Below are positions 1 to 11,575 of a DNA stretch of 64,000 nt, piece after piece. The translations under genes were made by a program, and so were the position numbers. This stretch comes from Siderastrea siderea. Taxonomy: Eukaryota; Cnidaria; Anthozoa; Scleractinia; Rhizangiidae. The stretch lies in the NCBI GenBank assembly GCA_964030785.1, contig OZ034967.1, forward strand, positions 58,859,665 to 58,923,664, written 5' to 3'. Each line of letters opens with the position of its first letter. The stretch's first letter is position 1. Under the pieces are notes generated by a model. It searched no databases. It was given only the letters and a program-made list of their open reading frames with translations, and was not told the origin of the DNA.

Positions 1-142
1 GCAAATTTGTCTGCAGAGGTCGGTGGATGGATACCGACGTTTGATTTCATGTGCAAGAAGCCCAAAATATTGCCGTTTTACAGGAGGGGACTGGAATTGT
101 ACGCTAACAAAGAAAGACAAGAAAGGTGGCTTGCCTTGAAGA
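1..142. other. Unassigned left edge
   Basis: A plus-strand reading frame is open from the window edge to 189, but its protein matches nothing I recognise. The in-frame stop at 137-139 in the LINE frame puts the LINE junction close to 140-160. This stretch may be host sequence or an older repeat next to the insertion. Confidence 0.3.
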
Positions 143-3100
143 CCAACCGACTTCCGGAATTTGATCTTAATTACAATGGATATTTTTGATCTTGTAGACA
201 TACAACGAGTTAAACATCCGAATATAAACAAACACTCTTATGAATCAAAAGCCCTTAAAATGAGATCACGAATAGATTTTTTTCTTATAGCTAAAAATTT
301 AACCAACTACGTTCAAAAAGTTGACATTCAATCTTCGATAGCACCCGATCATAGGACTGTTTACCTATCGTTGCACTGGATTAAAGAAGCCCCAAGGGGC
401 CCTGGCTTTTGGAAGTTCAACAACGTTTTATTGAAAGATGATAACTATACAGAACAAATCCGTAATATGTATCCGGAATTTCGGGAAAAGTATAGATATA
501 TTCAAGATAAACGAATGTTTTGGGAACTTCTTAAGATGGAAATTAGGTGTATGACTATCTCGTACGCCAAAAGAAAAGCTAAGGAAACTAATAAACGCGA
601 ACTTGTAATCAAGGATACACTGGACAGGCTCGATCATATTATCTGTAACAATGCCGATTTCAGCGATTTAACGACTATTAATCAGGAGTTAAAGCAATAC
701 GAAAATCTAAAGAAGGAACTTCGAGAATTATATGAAAACAAAGGTGAAGCGGCAAAGTTTCGATCAAAATGTCAGTGGGCTGAAAAAGGTGAAAAACCGA
801 CCAAATGCTTTTTCAATCTTGAAAAAAGGAATTATAGCAGGAAGGTAATTTCAGAGTTAGAAGACGAAGATGGCGAGACTATTAACAACGAAGAACAAAT
901 TTTGCTTGAGATAGAAAACTACTACAAAACTCTGTATTCATCTAAAGTAGATGGGACTGAGGAACAACTCAATCGTTATATAGAGCACTTAGAAATCCCT
1001 CATCTCTCGCACGAGGTTAGCGAGAAAGCAGATGGCCTTCTAACGCTCGAAGAATGTAAGAAAAGTCTGGATACTTTCAGTCCGGGAAAATCCCCTGGGG
1101 AGGACGGTTTTACCGGCGAGTTTTACTCAGCGTTTTTTGATCTTATTGGAAGTGACTTAGTTGAGAGTCTTAATGCTGTATACGAAAGTGGACAGTTGTC
1201 AATTTCTCAGCGTAGAGGCGTGATAACCCTGATACCAAAAGAAGAATCCTCGCCTTTAAAACTTCAGAATTGGAGACCAATAACTCTTTTGAACGTTGAC
1301 TACAAAATAGCTTCTGAAGCAATAGCTAAACGAATTGAACAAATGTTACCTTCCTTAATTCACCCAGATCAAACAGGTTTTGTGAAGGGTAGATATATAG
1401 GTGAAAATATTAGGCTTATCAGTGATGTAATGGAACAAACTGAGAAACTTAACTGCCGTGGAATATTATTGTCCTTAGATTTTCAGAAAGCTTTTGACAC
1501 CTTAGAATGCCGGGTCACGCATAATGTGCTAAAAATTTACAACTCTGGTGACAGCTTAAGAAACTGGATAACGGTCTTTTATACAGATATAGAATGTACG
1601 GTACTTAATAATGGCTATGCGACTAACTGGATCAAATCCTCTAACGGCATAAGACAAGGATGTCCACTTTCTCCGTATCTGTTTATATTAACGGCTGAAC
1701 TAATGTCTATCAAAATTCGTCAAAGTAGTGATGTCAAGGGAATTTCAATGCTTGGAAAGGAAATTAAAGTTTGTCAGTTTGCAGATGATACCAACCTTCT
1801 GTGTGCTGACATCGCTTCAGTGGGAAAAGAATTAAAAATTGTAGCTGATTTTGGTGAAATCTCTGGTCTAAAGTTAAATATAGAGAAAACCAAAGCTATG
1901 TGGCTAGGGAAGTGGGCAGGCAACAAAAACAAGTCGTTAAATTTAAAATGGGTTAGTAACCCGACTAGAATTTTAGGTATATATTTTTCTTACGATGAGA
2001 AAGGAAACAATGAAATGAACTTTAATCTTAAGGTAAACAAAATGCAAACGAACTTGGATATATGGAGGTCAAGGGATCTAACACTATATGGGAAAGCCAT
2101 GGTAACAAAGGCGCTTGGGGTATCTTCTTTGGTATATTCAGCTTCAAATCTCAATGTGCCAAAAGATGTTGTTAGCAATGTCAAAGGTAGGCTGTTTAGA
2201 TTCCTTTGGAGAAACAAAAGAGACAAAATCAAAAGAGAAGGACTATACCAGGATTACGACAATGGTGGGCTGCGTATGACGGATATAGAAACAATGATTA
2301 AAGCATTACGATTAGCAGGAATTCCGAGACTTATACAGAATGGTCATCCCAATTGGAAGTTTGTTCCTGATCATCTTTTTAAGAAATATGGAGGCCCTCA
2401 TTTTCTCTTATCATGTAATTATCACGTAAAAGACTTTGAAGACATACCCTCTTTTTATAAGGATATTTTGTTGTTCTTCCATGAGCTGAAGACCCTTTAC
2501 GGATGTCACCATCGGAGAGATACAATCTTATTTAATAATAAGGACATTCGTATCGACGGCAAACCTTTTTTTCTGGACGGAATGGTACAAGAAGGGCATT
2601 AGAGCGATTAGAGATCTTTTGGATGAGGATGGACAAATTCTACCATTTCCTGTTTTTAAGTCGAAATATTCGTTACAAAAGACCACCTTTCTTCACTATT
2701 ACCAAGTTGTTTCCGCTATTCCAAGTCACCTCCTGACAAAGGCTAAAACACAAGAATTCAACTCTGAAATGATAGACACCGAGGACCCAGAATCTTTCCT
2801 TCTAGATGAAAATGTAACTATTAAGTTGCTAAAGGCTAAATCCAAAGACTTTTACTGGCTAATTATTAATAGGAAGTATAAGGATGAACAAACAGGGCCA
2901 AAGCGGTGGAACAAAACTATTCCAATGGAGAAAACAAACTGGAGAAAGATATTTAAATCGGTTCAAAGGCCGTGTAGAGAAAACAGATTAAGATAATTCA
3001 ACTTCAAATTCATTCACAGAATTGTTGTAACTAAAAAGGAGCTCTTTAGATTTAATATTAAATCAGATAGTAATTGCATATACTGCGGGGAACCAGACTC

Positions 3101-3556
3101 CGGGGCCAGACTCAATAGATCACACCGTTTTAGAGTGCCAATTTACAAAGTATTTTACTCAGGAAGTGCTACAATGGTTCAAGGCGGATAATAACTCTAA
3201 TATGAATTTAAACACTGAAGATTTTCTTTTTGGACTTTCTTCAGTGTTGAGTGTTCTAACAAATAAATTAAATTATACCCTCCTCTTCTTACGTTATTAC
3301 CCTTACAAAAGAAAGCTCCAGAATGACTCACCACCTCTATTGCTTCCGGATTTTATCAACAAAATAAAATATAAGTATAAAATTGAAAATTATCTAATAT
3401 GTATAACGAAAGCTCCTCTTCTCACGTTTAGATTGTAATAATTATTAGGGACGATTATAGTAATATATGAGATTGTAAAGTGTTGTCAATATTGTACGTT
3501 TTAGGCTTTAAGTGTTTTATGTGTTTGAAATAAAGGTTTACTCAAAAAAAAAAAAT
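143..3556 (+). mobile_element. 5'-truncated LINE (L1/Tx1-like) with poly(A) tail
   Basis: A non-LTR retrotransposon copy. The protein begins with the last part of an APE-type endonuclease (the SRIDFFLI and SIAPDHR blocks), runs through a complete reverse transcriptase domain, and ends with a degraded Cys-rich C-terminal region. The 3' end has AATAAA-like sequence near 3530 and an A-run at 3546-3556. The front of the endonuclease and any ORF1 are absent, as expected for 5' truncation during target-primed reverse transcription. I could not find a clear target-site duplication. Assignment to the L1/Tx1 group rests on remembered family motifs. Confidence 0.88.
161..3438 (+). pseudogene. LINE ORF2 polyprotein remnant (endonuclease end, reverse transcriptase, C-terminal domain)
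   Basis: The first frame covers 161-2602, about 813 codons. Reverse transcriptase motifs are in order: LSLDFQKAFDT (motif A, near 1475-1500), GIRQGCPLSPYLF (motif B, near 1645-1685) and the catalytic FADD (near 1780-1790). An extra T in the T-run near 2567-2573 shifts the frame; reading resumes in the next frame through 2996 with the usual aromatic-rich tail, and a third piece (3166-3438) holds the end of the element's C-terminal domain after a CxxC-like segment near 3080. The first 130 bases do not code for the front of the endonuclease. The RT core is uninterrupted, so the copy looks fairly young, but it cannot make one full protein as read here. There is no ATG at the left end; 161 is a TTG. 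Confidence 0.85.
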
Positions 3557-4838
3557 TGGTAAGAAACGGTAAAAAAGATGTAACTTTTCCGGCGGATAGC
3601 TGTTTATCCCCTACGGATTTATTCTGGTTTGAGGAAATTGTGAGTGCAAATGGCACTTTTCAAGAATTAAAGCTCATTTAATGAACAGAGGTATGATTTT
3701 GTGCGAGGGAACTGACGGATTAGTGTATAACCTTCTAAGACATAAACAAACACTGTTAATTTCATAGAATCAGTCTTATTGATTTTCAGTCATAACTAAA
3801 GCTTTGGCTACTGGTGGTGAAATACGGAAAACTTTAACTTGCCATGAAAATTCTTGTCTCTACTTGGTTGTGTGCCACTATCTTTAATTTTTAAAATAAG
3901 CGAGGCAATTAACGTTTCGTAACGTTCGCTTTGAAAACGCTTAAAAATGTAAGAATTGTGGATTATTTGCATATTATTGTCTTATGACTTGTCACCTTTT
4001 CAGTGTTAATGCAATTTATAATAAGCATTCTTCTCAAACAAAGCCCCCTAAGTGTCAGTTAACAAACCATTCTTTTAATTTTCTGGCTGTTACTTGAAAG
4101 TAGGAAAGTGAGCGAAAATTTTTCCAGAGGTATGTGATCTTGCTATAAGAGAAGTGAGTCAGTTTTCTCTTGCATATTAAGGAGATGATTCTTGAGCTTG
4201 TTTAAAAATAAAAAGCGTGGAATGCAACATGGGTATATTTAACCTATTTACTATTTATCTAGTCCCTGTTACCAGGCAATACTATGATCGTGGAAAATAT
4301 TTTAAGAGGAGAGCACTGAATAACATTTTAGCTCAGAGGCGCTAGCTTATCTAATCCTTCTCGAAATGTTCGCTTATATTTTTTCCAATTGAAAACTTTT
4401 GTGGCGAAGAGGGTCTTTTTAGCATTACGCCATTTTCAAAGGTATGTTCTGTCCTCTTTGTTCATTGTACCTTGTGAAGTATTTTTGTGGGTCTAAAATA
4501 AGACGCTTAACATCACGTAGATAAGGAATAAAATTCCTTTTGAATTTTGAATTTGAATTTGCTTGTTTTATTTTTCCCTCGAAAAGATATTAGAGACGCT
4601 TCTCTTGCTTTACTATTAGCAAAACGGCGAAAATGGAGCTTCTTTTAATGGCGCAGTGTTGTTCATGACATGAGATTCGGGAAACGATCATAACCACGTC
4701 CGAAATATTAACTTAATTAATGATACTTCCCGTTTTGAGTTTAGACATTTTGAGTTTGACCAACAACAGGCGCATTTTACTGTTCCCTAAAAACCCATTC
4801 ACTCGCCAAACGTTTGAGGCCTCAGTAACAGTGTAAAC
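3557..4838. other. Intergenic, no gene recognised
   Basis: AT-rich sequence without a convincing coding frame. The part from about 4230 to 4615 is an old copy of a segment also present near 20600-20940 (separate entry). Confidence 0.5.
4230..4615. repeat. Dispersed repeat, copy 1 (partner near 20600-20940)
   Basis: Blocks shared in the same order with 20600-20940 include GCAATAC, TCGTGGAAA, AATAACA.TT and AAAGGTATG.TCTG, followed by ATAAAATTCC and a TTTTCCCTC block. The copies are clearly diverged. No terminal repeats were seen, so the class is unknown; it could be an old non-autonomous element or a segmental duplication. Confidence 0.5.
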
Positions 4839-5200
4839 ATTCAACTGAAAGTTGAGCAGTAGTTTTCTATGGTACTGTTTATTATGTTGTACAAGGTGAC
4901 TCTAACTTTTGAGTCTGTGGATCAAATCTTAAAGTGCGACCATTCAAATGAAAGCCACTGAGCAGTACTTTCCTGTGGTGCTGTTTATTATGCTGTACAA
5001 GGTGGTTCTAACTTTGGTGTCTGTGGATGAAATCCTAAAGTGTGACCACTCAGATGAAAGCTATTGAGCAGTAGTTTTCTATGGTACTGTTTATTATGCT
5101 GTACAAGGTGGCTCTAACTTTTGAGTCTGTGGATCAAATCCTAAAGAGTGACCATTCAAATGAAAGCTATCGAGTACTCTCCCGTAGTACTGTTTATTAT
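4839..5200. repeat. Tandem repeat, unit about 105 bp, about 3.3 copies
   Basis: Each unit contains GAGCAGTA, a TACTGTTTATTAT block, CTGTACAAGGTG, TCTAACTTT, TCTGTGGAT and AAATCCTAAAGTGTGACC, then CAAATGAAAGC. Three nearly full units and one partial unit are seen. Related single units lie at about 23020-23130 (inside a MITE), 35200-35260 and 40725-40770. Confidence 0.8.
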
Positions 5201-5686
5201 ACCGAATTCTACTTGTCCCAACTAAACTGACTATGTAGCAGCACTCATGGCTCTTTCTTTCCATTGTGGTTCACTAGGTACAGTCAGCCATTTGAAATCT
5301 TGTTGCGAGTTGTCTTTTAACCCTGGGTCGGGAAAAGGTTGGGCGATGAAACGCGCGGGTCCGAGCAAAAAGGTGTGATGCAGTAGACTGGGCTCGATTT
5401 TCGTTTGACAACTGAAGGACTGAAGTTCTGGCAGGACGCGGAGACTTTCTGAACGATCGCTCGTTTCATCGCTTAACAGCTCCTTGCCCTCTTTAATCCA
5501 TTCACTCCCCTGGCGCCCATAACCGCCCACGAAGTGCCAGGCCTCTTGTGACGTTTATGACGTCATCACTGGCGCTCACCAGGTCTTGCAAATTATGCTT
5601 TAAATGAGAAAAAAGGAAAATACAATTAACGAGACGTGCGACGGAGTGCGAAAAGTCAAACGTTGTTCTGAATCTGGTTTTTGTTG

Positions 5687-5818
5687 TATAAAATATCGTC
5701 GCAATTACTGTAAACAACTTTTGCTGTTGCGAAAAGAAAGACTGAAAACGGCCCTTAAATTGAAAGAAAAACTGCCTGTTGTTGTTTATTTTTGTTCATT
5801 TTAGTTCCAGACTTCCAG
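5687..5818 (+). promoter_or_regulatory. Candidate TATA box and 5' leader of tyrosinase gene 1
   Basis: TATAAAA occurs at 5687-5693, about 130 bp before the chosen start codon. A pyrimidine-rich stretch ending in TTTTAG at 5804 could be a 3' splice site of a 5'-UTR intron. Gene 2 has a similar TTTTAG a short distance before its ATG. Neither assignment is proven from sequence alone. Confidence 0.35.
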
Positions 5819-6799
5819 ATGGCGCCAACTTGCAAGTTGTTTTTTTCGTGCATTGTTTTCGCATGCATCGTTTTGGAGGGCAAACAAGAAAGGAAAATTC
5901 TACAACAAGAAAAGCGAGAAACGAGCACAGCAAGCTGCGAAGAAGGACACTTTGTTCTAAGTCAGTGCGAGGAGCGCTGCGAATGTAAGCACGGCAAACT
6001 AACCAACTGTTACCGCGTGCGCAAGGCGTTCACTAAAATGGACATCAAAGAGAGAAAGCGTTTCATCGACACTTACAAGATGGCATCGGTTAACCCCATC
6101 TTCAAGAAAGATTACGAAAAAATGGTCGCCCTTCACATTAACGCCCCACACACGCTGCTTCATCACACACCTAAAATCTTTTTTCCCTGGCATCGCTGGT
6201 TTTTGGTTGAGTTTGAAAACCTTCTCCGCAGAATCGATTGCCGTGTGACTGTGCCTTATTGGGACTGGAGTCGAGTCGCTCACCATTGGTGGAGAGGATC
6301 TGGTAACAAGGATGTTTGGAACTCGGGAGAGCATGGGTTGGGAGGAGATGGAAATTTGTACGATCACTGCGTTGACGACGGACCGTTTAGCAAGGAAAAA
6401 TGGCAACTGCTGAGAGTTGCAGGTGGTGGATGTCTGAATAGGTATTTTTGGTATGAGAGTTTAACGGGAGACACAAAACATGTGAACAGAACTTTATCGC
6501 TACCACTAGAAGATTTTTTTGAGTTTGAAAGAATAGTTCGCGACATTTATCACGCTGAGATTCATGACTTTATCGGTGGTACTATGCTAACTGCGAACTC
6601 CTCAAATGCCCCAGAGGTGATTCTTCATCACTCGTTTCTGGATAAACTTTGGCTTCAATGGCAAAAGAAGGGAGAGGGGTACAAAGATGTCTACTTTCCG
6701 AGCCTTCACCCAAAGCTTCCTGGGTCAAAGTATCACGGCTGGGAGTGGCTTGATTCCGGTAATCTGCCCGGTCAGGTGAAAGTTCTTTACGAAGATTGA
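5819..6799 (+). CDS. Secreted tyrosinase-like copper protein, copy 1
   Basis: A 326-residue single-exon protein of the type-3 copper (tyrosinase) family, which oxidises phenols to quinones; secreted members in invertebrates act in pigmentation, cuticle or shell hardening and immunity. Residues 1-20 form a hydrophobic signal peptide. A Cys-rich segment follows (Cys40, 50, 54, 56, 64). The CuA site is His106, His115/116 and His125 within FFPWHRWF; the CuB site is His245, His249 (YHAEIHD) and His270/271 in LHHSFLDKLW. The ATG at 5819 is chosen because it starts the signal peptide; an upstream in-frame TTG adds no recognised sequence. All six copper ligands appear present, so activity is plausible. 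It is a tandem paralogue of the gene at 11576. Relative to copy 2 the loop before the third CuB His is one residue shorter and differs in sequence (LTANSS versus LHWWSAS). AATAAA at 7018 may be its poly(A) signal. Confidence 0.9.
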   Translation: MAPTCKLFFSCIVFACIVLEGKQERKILQQEKRETSTASCEEGHFVLSQCEERCECKHGKLTNCYRVRKAFTKMDIKERKRFIDTYKMASVNPIFKKDYEKMVALHINAPHTLLHHTPKIFFPWHRWFLVEFENLLRRIDCRVTVPYWDWSRVAHHWWRGSGNKDVWNSGEHGLGGDGNLYDHCVDDGPFSKEKWQLLRVAGGGCLNRYFWYESLTGDTKHVNRTLSLPLEDFFEFERIVRDIYHAEIHDFIGGTMLTANSSNAPEVILHHSFLDKLWLQWQKKGEGYKDVYFPSLHPKLPGSKYHGWEWLDSGNLPGQVKVLYED

Positions 6800-7737
6800 T
6801 TATGAATGTTAATATTGGGACTTTTTCAGCTGTAAACGTTTCGGACAAAAAAACTTAGATCCTGAGAGTCATTTCGCTTCGCTCAATTTTGCTCTGGGTC
6901 AGTTTTTATGTTAATGCCATGTAAAAAGCCTTTGTTAAATTCTGAACAAGGCTCTTGATTCTAGATCACTCTATCCTCGAAGACTTTTATAGGAGTAGAT
7001 TATTTGGACAAAAGAACAATAAAACAGGCAAAGGGAAAATGAATGTTAACAGAAATTAGTTTAAGAACAGGCCAGGGGCCCCGCCCCTGGAACAGGTCTA
7101 GGTGCACCAGCTTTTTCCTCTCTCACTCTCGTTCGGCGCTACTTGACGCATGTTTCCTCAAGGTTTTATTTCTCAGTTCTCAGAGGATAGATGTAGGGTC
7201 GATTTGTAACGAATGTAATAGAGTGGATAAGACATGGTGAAAAAGCTCTAACGATCATGTTGTAATTTAGTAACAGCAATGACAGCATTAAACAACTACT
7301 GCACTCTCAGTTAACTGTCGAACGATCGTCAATGGAAACGTGTATATAACGCTATACTTTTGTTAAAAATTACTGTGCTAGTGCACTGAACCTAGTAATT
7401 GTATTTGGCTCCGGCTGGCTAAAGACACAGATGGAGAGCAACTTGAAAAAGTCGAGAAAAAGTTTTCTCGTGCTTAAAACTGACCACAGTTTCAAGATAT
7501 CTTTCTCTTAGCCATGGTGTTCCAGAAATATAACGTATATGAGCAAAGATACTTAGTCTCATTTCAGTCTGCAAAGTTCAGTGATCAACTTTTTATCCCA
7601 AAAAATAACAGCAATATATCTGTGAGGCAGCTTCTCCAAAACGAAATGAACGAATTACGTTCAAAACGCCCCAGTCATAACGCCCCCTAACATGAGATAG
7701 AAGTTACTTTTATTTTTACGAATTATTTTTATTTATG
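6800..7737. other. 3' flank of tyrosinase 1, no further gene
   Basis: The first ~50 bases after the stop resemble the 3' flank of tyrosinase 2 (shared TTTTTCAG.CGTAAAC block), so the duplication included part of the 3' UTR. A GC-rich hairpin (AGGGGCCCCGCCCCT) lies near 7075-7090. Nothing else coding was seen. Confidence 0.5.
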
Positions 7738-8055
7738 ATTCGCCCGTCTTGATTCTCTCCTTACAAAGCGATGAAGTAAATAATCAAGTCTTCTGCTTTT
7801 TATAGTTGTTTATTTCTCAGAAAGTGAGTATCTCTTTTGTAAACTCATTTTATGCGCAAACTTCCAGAATTATCGTGTCACCATGGGCGAAGAGGCGAAT
7901 CACGATTCGCCCGTTATTATTCGCCCATGGTCAAGAAGTATTTCTGTAAGAATAAATACTCACTTTCTGATAAATAAAAAATCCTAAAAAGCAGAAGATT
8001 TGCTCATTTCCTTCAACGCTTTGTGCGGATAAGGAGAGAAACAAGACGGGCGATC
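7738..8055. mobile_element. Foldback/MITE element with ~100 bp imperfect inverted arms
   Basis: The left arm (ATTCGCCCGTCTTG ... CTTCTGCTTTTTA ... TTTCTCAGAAAGTGAGTA) is repeated as its reverse complement on the right, ending GACGGGCGATCG. The centre holds CACCATGGGCGAA and TTCGCCCATGG. Pieces of the same family occur at 13488-13660, about 14033-14080 and about 16115-16195. Confidence 0.75.
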
Positions 8056-8149
8056 GAACCATAACCCAGGTCTACCCATGGCAGTGAAATCGGGTGTAAA
8101 AGTTTACAAGATAAGGGCATTTGTCTTCGGGTTGTTTTGACCTCCTACC

Positions 8150-8700
8150 AAATGAACAATCAATTGATAACGTACCAGCACTCATCGTTGGACTCGTCAT
8201 ATTCACTGCTTTCGTCCAACCTGAACTCCTCAGTCTACATACCACAGATGACAGTCAGTTTCTGTTGAAGCAATCAGGATTTTATGTTTCAGCAAGACAA
8301 TCTGAAAATCTGTGATGACAACATGTTAAGTCCTTGATTTCTTCCCAAGCACATAACTTCGCTTGGCGACAGCTGTCCAAATGTTTCGCCAACAATTGGC
8401 AGTTGAGCCGTTAAGTTTTCTCCAAAAAGTGGGTGTAATATTGAGGTTGCAAAGAATCAGTGGTGGATCCAGACCCTTGTATAAGGTGGAGGCCCAAAAC
8501 AAAAACGGAGAAAAGAGGGGGGGGACGGAATCAGAGTTTTGTTTACATCAAGTTTTTTCACATTACCTTCCATCTGGGCCCACACCCCGTAAGCTGGGAT
8601 AAGCTCCGTGATAAAGAAGGATCTTGCTAGCGGACTGCATGGCATAAAACAATTATAAAACAGAGCTGTTCTTCTGTGTATACCACAGTGGAAATGGAAA
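8150..8700 (-). pseudogene. Decayed partial copy of the ankyrin-repeat gene (exons 5 and 4)
   Basis: 8165-8400 closely matches the 3' half of exon 5 of the ankyrin gene (21635-21870) including its stop region, and 8553-8690 matches exon 4 with both splice-site flanks (24810-24960). Order and orientation equal the parent, but the intron between is only about 150 bp instead of 2.7 kb. Indels and substitutions break the frame: for example the acidic C-terminal tail no longer reads through. Because intron edges are included, it arose by DNA duplication, not retroposition. Exons 1-3 were not found nearby. Confidence 0.85.
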
Positions 8701-9186
8701 CAAATTTAACAAGAAGCTCTTTATGACTCAATATATAAACTCACCCTCAATACAAATACATTGCACGGTAACACAGTCTCCATGCACATACGTATTAGAC
8801 CAACCTTATTTCCAGGACTTTTCTCTCGTAGATTGGAAGGGATAAGCCTGGCAACGAGGTTGATATGCCACATGTCTCATACTCATCACATCTGCCAGTG
8901 ATACTTTCCCGTTGCATATGGGAACATCTGACACCAGCAGCATCAGAAGCTATATCCCAGGTCTCTACCACCAGTATACCTGCAAAGATGAGTCTGCGAG
9001 GATCGAATGCTAACTCACTTTTAATTTTTAAACAGGGTGGTAAGGATCTTGTTCTTAGCTAAGTTTTTAAAATATTTTAAATTTTTAACTTTTTAAGGAT
9101 TTTTAACACGTTTTTGTAATTTTTATTTCCTTATTATTTGCAGAGCCCCACTGAAAAACACCTTGGTGATGTGGGCACCCTGGATA
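8701..9186. other. No gene recognised
   Basis: About 135 bp (8865-9000) is open on the minus strand, but the predicted peptide matches nothing known to me. The right part is very AT-rich. Confidence 0.4.

Positions 9187-9253
<67 letters not shown>
9187..9253. repeat. (ATT)n microsatellite
   Basis: About 22 uninterrupted ATT triplets. On the minus strand they would read as an Asn run, which is an artefact of the repeat. Confidence 0.97.
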
Positions 9254-9254
<1 letters not shown>

Positions 9255-9420
9255 GTAAAGTTGAGTTCAACTTTTCACTGTTTTCAGGCGTGCGGGTGAT
9301 TTTCCTAGCACGTTTGCGACAAAATTCCTTCTTGAGAACATCGCTGGTGACAGGAATGCGATACAAACTTGTCATGACACTAAGAAAGATGGAATATTCA
9401 GTATACAAATTTCAAGAGAG

Positions 9421-9515
9421 TGGGACAAAGAAAAAATTTGAGTCCACGTGGGAATCGAACGCATGACATACCGTCACAGGTCGGACGTTCAAACCGCTGA
9501 GATACTGGGAAACTT
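9421..9515 (-). repeat. tRNA-like SINE-type repeat, copy 1
   Basis: Read on the minus strand, there is a box-A-like TATCTCAGCGG and a box-B-like GCGTTCGATTCCC at the usual spacing, followed by GTGGACTCA and a T-run. It does not fold into a full acceptor stem, so it is better seen as a tRNA-derived repeat than a tRNA gene. Confidence 0.5.
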
Positions 9516-9674
9516 AAGGGGAGGTAGGTCATGGTTCATTGTGACATGCGTGCTGTATACGTCAGGCTAGGAACAGTAATGTCGAAAGCTGCTTGTTTCA
9601 TCGTAGAGAAAGAAAGATGGTTAAATTTAAGCCCGGCGAAGAAATAAGAAAGGTGGGATATTTAGCCGGTCACG

Positions 9675-9762
9675 AGCGTGGGACAGAGAAAAAAATCTGA
9701 GTCCCCAGTCGAAATCGAATTCCTGTCCTTCCGTGCACTGGTCAGATGCTTTATCCTACAAT
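9675..9762 (-). repeat. tRNA-like SINE-type repeat, copy 2 (degenerate)
   Basis: It shares with the copy at 9421 the GTGGGACA.AGAAAAAA..TGAGTCC end and a degraded box B (GAAATCGAATTCC on the plus strand). More diverged than copy 1. Confidence 0.4.
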
Positions 9763-11274
9763 TCATTTTATTACAATTCATTCTTTATTTTCCCTCCTTT
9801 CATCCTGTCTGTGTGACAGCGGCGTAGCCGTTGGACTTACTAGTCACTCAAGGTTCCACAGAGGCTTTAATTACTTGTCTACTCAGCAGACATCATACTT
9901 GGTTACAAATCATCATTGACTAGTTGCGAGAGCCCCTCTTGTCGCTTAAATGATTTTTCCGGGTGTAATGCTAATTTAGTGGTTGAAACGTCTGCTATCG
10001 AAGCACTTACTAAACTTATCAGACGAACAAGTGAAGAACAGATTGAGGCGGCATCAGAAGGCAATAGAAGCCAGGCCAGCTGAAAGGTAAAGATAACTCT
10101 CTTTGTTGCCTTACCGCATTTTGCCGTAATACACAGCTGTGCAGGGAGTTGAAACATACAATTCGTGATGTTTATCGAACTCAATTTATTGAGCGGTGAC
10201 ATTCTGGAATTTGCTTAAGTATGAGGAATATATCTTTCCAAACTTTGGTGCACAGGCAAGCTTTATAGATTTCTTGGTATATTGATCCAAGGTTTCCTTC
10301 TCCGACCACCCTTCCCCGGTCGGTTGGCGGTTATTTTGCTATCCTAGGCTAATCCCAGCGTTTTTCACAGAACCGCAAAGATTCGCCTGTGACATTAAAC
10401 AGGGGCGCCCAAATGATCGTTTCCGTGGAAAAACAGTGAAACGGAAGGCATCCTCAGAAATTCGAAATTAAGTGTGCTGAAAAACTAGAGTTTTCTCTGG
10501 CAAAAAGTCACCCCAAGCTATCAAAACGTGGGAAGATTGATTCCTGTCGTTTTCGGAGGGATAAATATGCCGTTTTATAGTTCTACAAAATAAATTCGGA
10601 AAGCCAACAGTAGGAAGGAAATTCTGAGGATATGCTCCGTTCGGTATATAGTCTGCGACTTACGTTTTAAGCTAAGGAATCCAAACAGATCAACCAGTGT
10701 CGGCTTACTCAAATATTTCCTTCAAAGGCGCTGAAACAATCTCAGAAAACGGGAAATGACATTTAAAGTATTTTGTTTAAATTTTCTAGTTGGTTTCCCC
10801 TGATTTAACACCATAGTGTCCCGAGATACTTTGTGACACGGTGTGTTGTTCGTTAACTCAGAAAGTACAGTTGAGACTGCAGAATTAAGCATGCACTGAA
10901 GAGTCAAAAGCCAAAAGTTCCGTCTAGTTTTTCTTTTCGCGTTCCCTAAGCTATCGATCTTGCTGTTGACATATTTCGAATAGAAGCTCCAGATTTTTTA
11001 CGCCTTAGCAGACTGGCCTTAGTTTTTGACTTGTGTATTTTGATTTCCGTGAAATAACATCTTCTGATAATTTGTAGGATTTACGTTTGAGTCTATCTCC
11101 TTTCCCCCGCAATCGTAAATAGCCAACTGGACAGCCCCCCGCCTCCTCCCCAGCCCCCCGCCTCCTCCTCCCACCAATTACTAAGAAGGATTCTTAACAA
11201 AAATCATTGTGTCGATTGCTAGATGTTATTTTATTTTTGTTTGTTTTGTTTTGTTTTATTTTTCTTTATTTCTC
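9763..11274. other. Intergenic, no gene recognised
   Basis: No reading frame with recognisable protein similarity. A duplicated C-rich motif (two copies of CCAGCCCCCCGCCTCCTCC-type sequence) lies at 11130-11175 just before the TTTAC array. Confidence 0.5.
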
Positions 11275-11560
11275 TACTTTACTTTACTTTGCTTTACCTC
11301 ACCTTACCTTATCTTCACTTTACGTTACGTTACTTTATTTTACTTTACTTTACTGAACTTTACTTTACTTTACTTGATTTACTTTACGTCACTTTACTTC
11401 ACTTTACGTTACTTTACTCCACTTTACTTGATTTACTTTACTTTACTTTACTTTAATTTACTTTACTTTACTTTACTTTACTTTACTTTACTTTACTTTA
11501 CTTTACTTTACTTTACTTTACTTTACTTTACTTTACTTTACTTTACTTTACTTTATTTTA
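11275..11560. repeat. (TTTAC)n pentanucleotide array upstream of tyrosinase 2
   Basis: About 285 bp of TTTAC repeats, degenerate on the left and perfect on the right (from about 11455). It ends only about 15-20 bp before the start codon of tyrosinase 2 and runs into TTTTATTTTAG, a possible 3' splice site whose pyrimidine tract would be the array itself. The Phe/Tyr/Leu-rich frames across it are repeat artefacts. Confidence 0.95.
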
Positions 11561-11575
11561 GTCTTCTAAATAAAA

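Noticed and set aside
5999..6848. Antisense open frames under tyrosinase 1, and the same under tyrosinase 2
   Set aside because: They mirror the codon structure of the real genes, which have clear copper-binding motifs on the plus strand.
8865..9062. Open stretch on both strands beyond the ankyrin pseudogene
   Set aside because: Does not match ankyrin exons 1-3 and no other family recognised.
9103..9408. Minus-strand frame with a long Asn run
   Set aside because: It is the (ATT)n microsatellite read in one frame; flanks show no protein similarity.
11209..11456. Overlapping Phe/Tyr/Leu-rich frames before tyrosinase 2
   Set aside because: Produced by the TTTAC array; no start context or family.
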